Source: Cyclobacteriaceae bacterium (lineage in GTDB: Bacteria; Bacteroidota; Bacteroidia; Cytophagales; Cyclobacteriaceae). Taken from it: a DNA stretch of 64,000 bases. Position 1 is the first letter of the stretch; the number at the start of each line of letters is the position of its first letter. Shown in pieces: positions 57,684 to 64,000 of the stretch. Where the stretch lies: NCBI GenBank assembly GCA_947458585.1, contig CANGYY010000006.1, positions 1-64,000 of the forward strand, in the 5' to 3' direction. A program made the translations under genes and the position numbers. The notes under the pieces are model-generated. The model searched no databases. It was not told the DNA's origin and saw only the letters and a list, made by a program, of their open reading frames with translations.

Positions 57684-58850
57684 ATGAGCAACAAAAAATT
57701 AATTCGTGTAGGCCTCATCGGCACAGGGCTGATGGGTAGAATTCACACCAATGGCTACAAGCGCTTGGCAGACTTTTTTCCAGAATACGAATACCGCCCT
57801 GTATTGCAAGCCTGCTGCTCCCGAAGAGAAGCCAATGCCAAAGCTTTTATGGAGCGCTGGGATTATGCTTCCTACGAAACAGACTGGCGCAAGCTACTCG
57901 CACGGGAGGATATTGACGCAGTGGATATCTGTACGCCAAACGACATGCACGCAGAAATTGCCATTGCTGCAGCGAAGGCTGGCAAAATGATCCTCTGTGA
58001 GAAGCCCCTTGCCCGAACTGTTGCCGAAGCCAAAGGCATGCTGGAGGCAGTGGAAAAAGCAGGTGTGAAAAACACAGTCTGGTACAATTACCGCCGAGTA
58101 CCGGCAGTGACCCTAGCCAAAAACATTGTTGCTTCTGGGAAGCTGGGCAAAATTTTCCATTACCGAGCCAACTTCCTTCAAGATTGGACCATCAACCCGG
58201 ACTTGCCACAAGGTGGAGATGGAACCTGGAGACTGGATGTAGAATCAGCGGGCTCCGGAGTAACGGGCGATTTGCTGGCGCACTGCATCGATACGGCCAT
58301 GTGGATCAATGGAGGAATCAAGGATGTTTCCGCCATGACCGAGACCTTTGTAAAGGAACGTGTGCATTCGGACACGGGCAAAAAGCAGGCAGTAGGAATC
58401 GACGACGCCTGTATTTTTCATTGCCACTTTGACAATGGTTCCCTTGGCCTTTTTGAAGCCACGCGCTATGCGCGTGGGCACAAGGCCTTATACACCCTCG
58501 AGATCAATGGGGAGCATGCCTCCATCCGTTGGGATTTACATGATTTGACCCGTTTGGAATATTTTGACCACAGCGACGAAGGCAAGGTGCGCGGCTGGCG
58601 ATCCATTCACGTAACAGATGGAGATCACCCTTACATGCACCGCTGGTGGATTCCGGGAACTTCCATTGGCTACGAGCACTCCTTTATCCACCAAGTGGCT
58701 GATTTCTTCCACAGTTTGGAAACTGGTGAATCTTGTCACCCTACCTTCCGCGATGCTTTTGAAACGCAGAAAGTGTGTGAGGCAGTACTCGACTCAGCAC
58801 GCGATCGTGCTTGGAAAGACACCGGGGTGGAGTGGGTAGAGAAGGTGTGA
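57684..58850 (+). CDS. Gfo/Idh/MocA family oxidoreductase
   Basis: [62 protein letters not shown]. Confidence 0.95.
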   Translation: MSNKKLIRVGLIGTGLMGRIHTNGYKRLADFFPEYEYRPVLQACCSRREANAKAFMERWDYASYETDWRKLLAREDIDAVDICTPNDMHAEIAIAAAKAGKMILCEKPLARTVAEAKGMLEAVEKAGVKNTVWYNYRRVPAVTLAKNIVASGKLGKIFHYRANFLQDWTINPDLPQGGDGTWRLDVESAGSGVTGDLLAHCIDTAMWINGGIKDVSAMTETFVKERVHSDTGKKQAVGIDDACIFHCHFDNGSLGLFEATRYARGHKALYTLEINGEHASIRWDLHDLTRLEYFDHSDEGKVRGWRSIHVTDGDHPYMHRWWIPGTSIGYEHSFIHQVADFFHSLETGESCHPTFRDAFETQKVCEAVLDSARDRAWKDTGVEWVEKV

Positions 58851-59001
58851 ATGGAATAGTATAATAAAGGGAAGTAGTAAGTACTCTAGATACAAGATGC
58901 AAGAAACAAGAGATTAGACTCAGTTCTGTTGATATAAAAATTCTGCCTAAGGAGCAGGATTCAATTCATCTTGCTTCTTGTGTCTCAGCTCTTGCTTCTC
59001 C

Positions 59002-59081
59002 CTAATGTCGAACGCTGAACGCCCAGTGCAGAATGTCGAATTGGGGAAACTAGTTTCTAGTGTCATTAGGCATCCTAGTCT
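59002..59081 (+). repeat. Repeat unit A (80 bp)
   Basis: ctaatgtcgaacgctgaacgcccagtgcagaatgtcgaattggggaaactagtttctagtgtcattaggcatcctagtct. Confidence 0.95.
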
Positions 59082-59144
59082 CGTTTCTTGCTTCTCGGCT
59101 CTTGCTTCTAGAAACATCTTGATACTAGTTACTTGCTACTTTTT

Positions 59145-59223
59145 CTAATGTCGAACGCTGAACGCCCAGTGCAGAATGTCGAATTGGGGAAACTAGTTTC
59201 AGTGTCATTAGGCATCCTAGTCT
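59145..59223 (+). repeat. Repeat unit B (79 bp), identical to unit A except for one single-base indel
   Basis: ctaatgtcgaacgctgaacgcccagtgcagaatgtcgaattggggaaactagtttcagtgtcattaggcatcctagtct. Confidence 0.95.
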
Positions 59224-59307
59224 TGTTTCTTGCCTGCCTGTCGGCAGATAGGTATCTCGTTTCTTGCCTCTCGAAGCGTCTTGATACTTGATACTTGCTA
59301 CTATTAT

Positions 59308-59868
59308 CTAAACCAAAACCACCCTTAAACTCTTTGCTCCCTGCGCTCCAATAACCAAAGACTGCTCAATGTCTGCGGTTTTGGAGGGGCCAGCAAGAAA
59401 TAGTCCAAACCCGGATTGGGCTGCTGCTATTTTATCATACCCTTGATGCATGGTGTCTTCAAGTCGGTTGCGATCGAGAACAATCACCAAATGCTCTGTT
59501 GCAAAGGGGAGTGCACGAAGTCCAAGCTGGGTGTCCTCAAGCCAAATGGCACCGTTTTCTGCTACCCCAAATTGCCCGTCTAGGATCGCCACTTCCAAGG
59601 TCTCCAAGGCATGCGGATCCTCCGGCAAAGAAAGGGTTGCCAGCTCGGAGAACTGGGGGGAAAGGGAAATCACTTTTGAAAAGCCAGAAGTTGATAACCA
59701 CTCTTCGAACTCGCTTTTGGATAGTACTTCGCCCTTATTGCAGGAGATGGACTGCGTAAATCGTTCCTCCAAGTTTCCTGGGTTGGAGAAATGAGGAATA
59801 TCGGGCAGCGCTTTGGGTTCGAGGGTTAGGCTCCGAATCGCGCTTAAGATTTTTTCTCTGCTGCTCAT
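59308..59868 (-). CDS. lutC: LUD domain protein LutC
   Basis: Last gene of a lutABC order; VAILDGQFGVAENGAIWLEDTQLGLRALPFATEHLVIVL; start chosen at MSSREK, 4-bp overlap with lutB. Confidence 0.9.
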   Translation of the reverse strand: MSSREKILSAIRSLTLEPKALPDIPHFSNPGNLEERFTQSISCNKGEVLSKSEFEEWLSTSGFSKVISLSPQFSELATLSLPEDPHALETLEVAILDGQFGVAENGAIWLEDTQLGLRALPFATEHLVIVLDRNRLEDTMHQGYDKIAAAQSGFGLFLAGPSKTADIEQSLVIGAQGAKSLRVVLV

Positions 59869-61223
59869 GACCTGTTTTTTCGATACCACTGTTGAAAAGA
59901 TTCCTTAGGAGGGTCTGGGAGGTTTCTATTTTTCCCCCAGATATTCAAAGGATGATAAATTAGGCTATTCGGAAGGGATTTTAGCGCATTCCGCATCAGG
60001 CTTCCAGAAATTTTGTAGGCTAGAGGACTCTTGAATATTCCGTTTGCCAACTTCATGGATAGCCCTTTGGCGAATTCGCCCTGCGTTTTGGTGACCTCCT
60101 GCCTCCATTCGTACAGTTGCTCGTGAATGTTGATTTTCACTGGGCATACATCCGTGCAACTTCCGCAAAGTGTGGAGGCAAAGGGAAGGCTGCTGTGCTT
60201 CTTCAAATCTAGCCCTGGAGATAATATGGACCCAATCGGTCCTGGAACAGTGCTGTTGTAACTGAATCCCCCACTTCTGCGGTAGATGGGACAGGTGTTC
60301 ATGCAAGCCCCACAGCGGATGCATTTGAGGGAGTTTCTAAATTTCTCTCGTGCCAGTTGAGCCGTACGGCCGTTGTCTACGAGGATGATGTGAATTTCTT
60401 TTTCGGGCGATGGACTTCTGAAATGAGAGTTGTAGTTGGTGATGGGCTGCCCGGTGGCCGATCTAGCCAGCAAGCGAAGAAATACCCCCAGGTCTTTCCG
60501 TCTGGGGAGGATTTTTTCGATGCCCATACAAGCTATGTGTACTTTGGCCAGGTGAACACCCATGTCGGCGTTGCCCTCGTTGGTGCACACGACAAATTCC
60601 CCCGTCTCCGCAATTCCAAAGTTGACCCCAGTGATGGCTACCTTGGCGGCAAAGAATTTTTCCCGCAGGTGAACTCGTGCGGCCTGCGTGAGGTAGGCAG
60701 GATCTTCATTGCCTTTTTCGGTGTGGAGCTTCTCGTGAAAAAGTTCGGAAATCTCTCCTTTTTTCAAGTGAATAGCAGGCAAGACAATATGACTTGGGGG
60801 CTGGTTGAGAAACTGGACGATGCGCTCCCCTAGGTCTGTGTCTACCACTTCGACGCCGTGCTTTTCCAAGTAGGGATTGAGGTGGCACTCCTCCGTGAGG
60901 ATGGACTTACTTTTGACTACGGCAGTGCAGTTTTGCTGTTGGAGGATTTCCAGTACCAGCCGGTTGTGTGCTTCACTGTCTGCTGCCCAATGGACAATGA
61001 TTCCATTTTTTGTGGCATTGCGCTCAAATTCTTCCAAGTAGTCGGCAAGATTTGCAAGGACATTATCCTTGATGCCAGAGGCCAAGTCCCGTAATTGCTC
61101 CCATTCGGGGATGCCTTTGCTGACTTTGTCTCGCTTATCGCGAACAAACCAGAGCGTTTCATCATGCCATTTTGCTTTTTGGCTATCCTTCAAAAATTCA
61201 GTTGCATTCTCCGGATGTGTCAT
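59865..61223 (-). CDS. lutB: Lactate utilization iron-sulfur protein LutB
   Basis: ITGVNFGIAETGEFVVCTNEGNADM, CIRCGACMNTCPIYRRSGG, CGSCTDVCPVKINIHEQLYEWR. Confidence 0.96.
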   Translation of the reverse strand: MTHPENATEFLKDSQKAKWHDETLWFVRDKRDKVSKGIPEWEQLRDLASGIKDNVLANLADYLEEFERNATKNGIIVHWAADSEAHNRLVLEILQQQNCTAVVKSKSILTEECHLNPYLEKHGVEVVDTDLGERIVQFLNQPPSHIVLPAIHLKKGEISELFHEKLHTEKGNEDPAYLTQAARVHLREKFFAAKVAITGVNFGIAETGEFVVCTNEGNADMGVHLAKVHIACMGIEKILPRRKDLGVFLRLLARSATGQPITNYNSHFRSPSPEKEIHIILVDNGRTAQLAREKFRNSLKCIRCGACMNTCPIYRRSGGFSYNSTVPGPIGSILSPGLDLKKHSSLPFASTLCGSCTDVCPVKINIHEQLYEWRQEVTKTQGEFAKGLSMKLANGIFKSPLAYKISGSLMRNALKSLPNSLIYHPLNIWGKNRNLPDPPKESFQQWYRKNRS

Positions 61224-61978
61224 GACAGGGCCTGGTTTAGGATTTCCGCAAGGTGAAGAAACTTTAGCTCCTGCTTGGATCGGGAAGCAATGCCTTGCAA
61301 GTGCATGATGCAGGACATGTCGCCACCGGTGAGGATTTCGGTTTTGTGCTGTAGGTGATCTGCTAGTCTATCTTTTCCCATTTGTATGGAAAGCGCCTCT
61401 TCGGTGACGGCAAAAGTTCCTCCAAAGCCACAGCATTCGTCTGTTCTGCTGAGTTCCACCCATTCCAATCCGGCTAGATTTTCCAGGAGTTTGCGGGCCT
61501 TATTGTAAGGAGGTTGGTTGAGTTCCGATCCAGAGGAGAGGTGCAGCCCTCGCTGCCCATGGCAGGAGGAGTGAAACCCTACCCGGTGGGGAAATTTCCC
61601 TTCCAGCTTTTCTATTTTGAGTACGTCGGTGATGAATTCGATGAGTTCATAGATTTTATGCTCCAGGGCCTCCTGTTCTATTTCTAAGCCGGCAATCGCA
61701 GGAAAGTGCTCTTTTACGTGCAGGGTGCAGCTTCCAGAAGGACAAACCACATAGTCAAAGTCATTGAAGGTTTCTATAAAATGCCTTGCCGTGCCTACTG
61801 TATCCCGTGCATACCCAGCATTGGCTAGGGGCTGTCCACAGCAGGTTTGACCTGAGGGATAGGTCACCTGGCAACCTAATTTTTCCAACAACTCCAAAGT
61901 TGCAATGCCTACTTGCGGGTAGAACTGGTCTACGTAGCAGGGGATAAACAAGGCAACGGATGGGGACTTGGTTTTCAT
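61220..61978 (-). CDS. lutA: (Fe-S)-binding lactate utilization protein LutA
   Basis: LFIPCYVDQFYPQVGIATLELLEKLGCQVTYPSGQTCCGQPLANAGY; ECCGFGGTFAV. Confidence 0.96.
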   Translation of the reverse strand: MKTKSPSVALFIPCYVDQFYPQVGIATLELLEKLGCQVTYPSGQTCCGQPLANAGYARDTVGTARHFIETFNDFDYVVCPSGSCTLHVKEHFPAIAGLEIEQEALEHKIYELIEFITDVLKIEKLEGKFPHRVGFHSSCHGQRGLHLSSGSELNQPPYNKARKLLENLAGLEWVELSRTDECCGFGGTFAVTEEALSIQMGKDRLADHLQHKTEILTGGDMSCIMHLQGIASRSKQELKFLHLAEILNQALS

Positions 61979-61987
61979 TGAGGTAAG

Positions 61988-63322
61988 TTAAGCGCTAGGG
62001 TTCATATTCACGAGCATTGCTGCCCCTAAAGCAGAGCCATTTGGAAAATCACTCGGGATAAGTTCGATTCCGGGAAGTTTTTTGCGCAGCAGTTCCAGAA
62101 AAATCGGGTTGGCATTGAATCCTCCATCTACAAAAAGCCGCTTTACGGGCGCCCCCTCCAAAACTAGGTTGATGGAGGCAGCCTGAATGCTGGTTAGCTC
62201 ATGTAGAAAAGTGTAATAGGCTTCTGTAAATTCAGAGAAACTGCCCCAATCTCTAGAATCCCCATTTTCTATTCCAAAATTTTCTGGCTGGATGTAGTGG
62301 AATCGGATTCTTTTTGTAGGCTGGCTGCTGACTTTTTGGTACCAGGATTCTTCGAATTGAAGTTTCTTGTAGGTGCCTAAGGGTAGGTTCCAATGGGCAT
62401 ACATTTCTTCCACTTGGTACTTGTGCTCCTCACCGATAAAGAGGCGTGAGATCTTGATGGGTTGTCCTGAAATGCTCAGAAACTGCAGGCAATCTTTTGT
62501 CAGCTCTGATTCTGTAAGCGGGGTCTTGTTGAACGGATTGATGCTGATCGCCCAGGTACCCGTAGACAGCAGGGCGAAGGGTTGTGTTTCCTGTTTCAGG
62601 TAGGGTAGAAGGGCTGCCGAAGAGTCATGTACGCCGATTCCACAGGGAATTCCACCTAGCTCAGGCTTGGTTTTCAAAAGTGTATCTCCGGGTAGTATGG
62701 CTGCCTGTAGCCGGTCTATTCCTTCTCGTTTCACCCAATCGTGGTAGTCCATCTTTCCAAAATCCCACAAAGCAGTGTGGCAACCGATGCTGCTGTAGTC
62801 AGAGACAAATTGACCAGTAAAAATCAAACTTAGGTATTGTGGAAGATGGAGGCTTTGTTGGATCTTTCGGAATACTTCTGGCTTGGCATACTTGAGAAAA
62901 TAGAGTTGCAGGCCTGAATTCAGCATGGCTAGCGAAGGGGAAGAAGTCTCCTTGCAGAAGTTCAATTTTCCCCCATTTTCGGAATAAAATCGCTCCAATA
63001 GTTCCTCCGGAAAAGGCTTCAGGTAATCGTACAATGGAGCTACTGGCTCTCCTTTGAGGTCAGTATGAACAAAGGATGCCCCATGTCCAGAAAAATTAAG
63101 CCGTGTAATTTCAAACTCAGTCGAATTTAACGCGGCATGAAATGTCTCCAACATCCACTCCCGAAGTGGCAGTACTGGTTCGCTCGGAAAGCCATCCTCG
63201 TCAGGAATGGGTTCCAGACGGGTATAGGTATGAAAGACCTCTCTAAGATTTTGGTCAAAGAGAAAGAATTTCTTGTTGGTTTTCCCGATGTCGAATACGG
63301 CTGTTACTGGGACTTTTGGCAT
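61988..63322 (-). CDS. FGGY family carbohydrate kinase (rhamnulokinase-like)
   Basis: VFDIGKTNKKFFLFDQ, GIGVHDSSAALLPYL, LLSTGTWAISINPF, LFVDGGFNANPIFLELL. Confidence 0.88.
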   Translation of the reverse strand: MPKVPVTAVFDIGKTNKKFFLFDQNLREVFHTYTRLEPIPDEDGFPSEPVLPLREWMLETFHAALNSTEFEITRLNFSGHGASFVHTDLKGEPVAPLYDYLKPFPEELLERFYSENGGKLNFCKETSSPSLAMLNSGLQLYFLKYAKPEVFRKIQQSLHLPQYLSLIFTGQFVSDYSSIGCHTALWDFGKMDYHDWVKREGIDRLQAAILPGDTLLKTKPELGGIPCGIGVHDSSAALLPYLKQETQPFALLSTGTWAISINPFNKTPLTESELTKDCLQFLSISGQPIKISRLFIGEEHKYQVEEMYAHWNLPLGTYKKLQFEESWYQKVSSQPTKRIRFHYIQPENFGIENGDSRDWGSFSEFTEAYYTFLHELTSIQAASINLVLEGAPVKRLFVDGGFNANPIFLELLRKKLPGIELIPSDFPNGSALGAAMLVNMNPSA

Positions 63323-63346
63323 TGGAATTACAGGAACTATTCGGGT

Positions 63347-64000
63347 TTATCTTGGGAAAGCTGCAGCAAGACCGCCATCCACATTGAGCATATTTCCTGT
63401 GGATTTGTTGAGCAGTCCACCTACAAAGGCAAAGGCTGCATCTGCGATGTCACTGACCTTGACGCTTTCCTTGAGTAGGGTACGGTTGGCGTAGTATTGC
63501 GGGAGATCGGCCACTTCGATGCCGTAGGCTTTGGCGCGATTTTCTGCCCAGCCTCCTTCCCAGATGTTCGAATTTTCGATGACCGCATCTGGGTTGACCA
63601 CATTTACTCGGATTTTATCATCCGCAAGTTCGGCAGCCATCAGTCTAGACATGTGCAATTGTGCTGCCTTGGCTGTGCCGTAAGCCACATTTTTTGGACC
63701 TGCTACCAGGGCGTTTTTACTTACAATATTCACAATGTCTCCCCCTAGTCCTTGCTGCTTCATCAGGCCAACTCCCAGTTTGGAAATGCGGAATTGCCCC
63801 ATCACCAAGAGGTCGTTGAGTTTATCCCAATCCTGATCGTTATGGTCTTCAAAGGACTTGGAAATGGAAATCCCGGCGTTGTTGACCACAATATCCAAGC
63901 CTCCAAATTGAAGTGCTATGGCCTGGGAAGCGCTGGCGATGCTGTCGGAATTGGTCACATCGAGCTGGAGGCCGAAGACATTGTCTTTGCCGTATTTTTT
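63347..64000 (-). CDS. Bifunctional rhamnulose-1-phosphate aldolase/short-chain dehydrogenase, C-terminal SDR part (runs off the window)
   Basis: LDIVVNNAGIS, NIVSKNALVAGPKNVAYGTAKAA, VNPDAVIENSNIWEGGWAENRAKAYGIEVADLPQYYANRTLLKESV; frame open to the edge. Confidence 0.85.
   Translation of the reverse strand, partial: KKYGKDNVFGLQLDVTNSDSIASASQAIALQFGGLDIVVNNAGISISKSFEDHNDQDWDKLNDLLVMGQFRISKLGVGLMKQQGLGGDIVNIVSKNALVAGPKNVAYGTAKAAQLHMSRLMAAELADDKIRVNVVNPDAVIENSNIWEGGWAENRAKAYGIEVADLPQYYANRTLLKESVKVSDIADAAFAFVGGLLNKSTGNMLNVDGGLAAAFPR

Larger units (their letters stand above)
58888..59302. repeat. Composite intergenic repeat block between convergent genes
   Basis: Two direct repeats plus inverted flanking words (gcaagaaacaaga 58899-58911 vs tcttgtttcttgc 59221-59233). 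Confidence 0.85.

Noticed and set aside
59002-59223. CRISPR-like array
   Set aside because: Only two copies, unit about 80 bp with 143-bp period, no spacer pattern and no cas genes
60357-60833. 158-aa plus-strand ORF
   Set aside because: Antisense to lutB, which has clear Fe-S motifs

Overview
The window is a gene-dense stretch of a Bacteroidota chromosome, probably Cytophagales/Cyclobacteriaceae-like. That placement is an inference from a T9SS type-B C-terminal domain, a Bacteroidota-type promoter, the methylmalonyl-CoA mutase and sdh gene content, and repeat style. I see no prophage, transposase, CRISPR array or rRNA operon. Core genes include pgk (partial), sppA, folK, fabD, sdhCAB, ruvC, tatD, ansA, tRNA-Ser(GGA), nagB-like, sucD, meaB, dnaA and mutAB. 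Accessory blocks include: an SbtA-like bicarbonate permease divergent from a LysR regulator; a secreted beta-helix protein paired with a diheme cytochrome; an ABC transporter with a His/acid-rich permease insert and a DUF3299-like partner; a 13-kb carbohydrate-oxidation locus (GH43, two giant PVC-type cytochromes, DUF1080 hydrolase, DUF4432 epimerase, a large cupin, a TIM-barrel isomerase and a Gfo/Idh/MocA protein); and a lutABC + FGGY kinase + aldolase/SDR cluster at the right edge. The most unusual non-coding structure is a repeat block at about 58,880-59,302. It holds two near-identical 80-bp units in a 143-bp period, short inverted-repeat ends, and a restricted 'word' vocabulary that reappears in inverted form at its left flank. 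A second short repeat family links intergenic sites near 23.4 kb and 43.3 kb. Nothing here is a clear-cut new defence or mobile system. The best leads are the repeat elements, the cytochrome-rich sugar locus, the ABC/DUF3299 cluster and the uncharacterised large cupin. All family assignments are by reading protein sequence; no database search was run.
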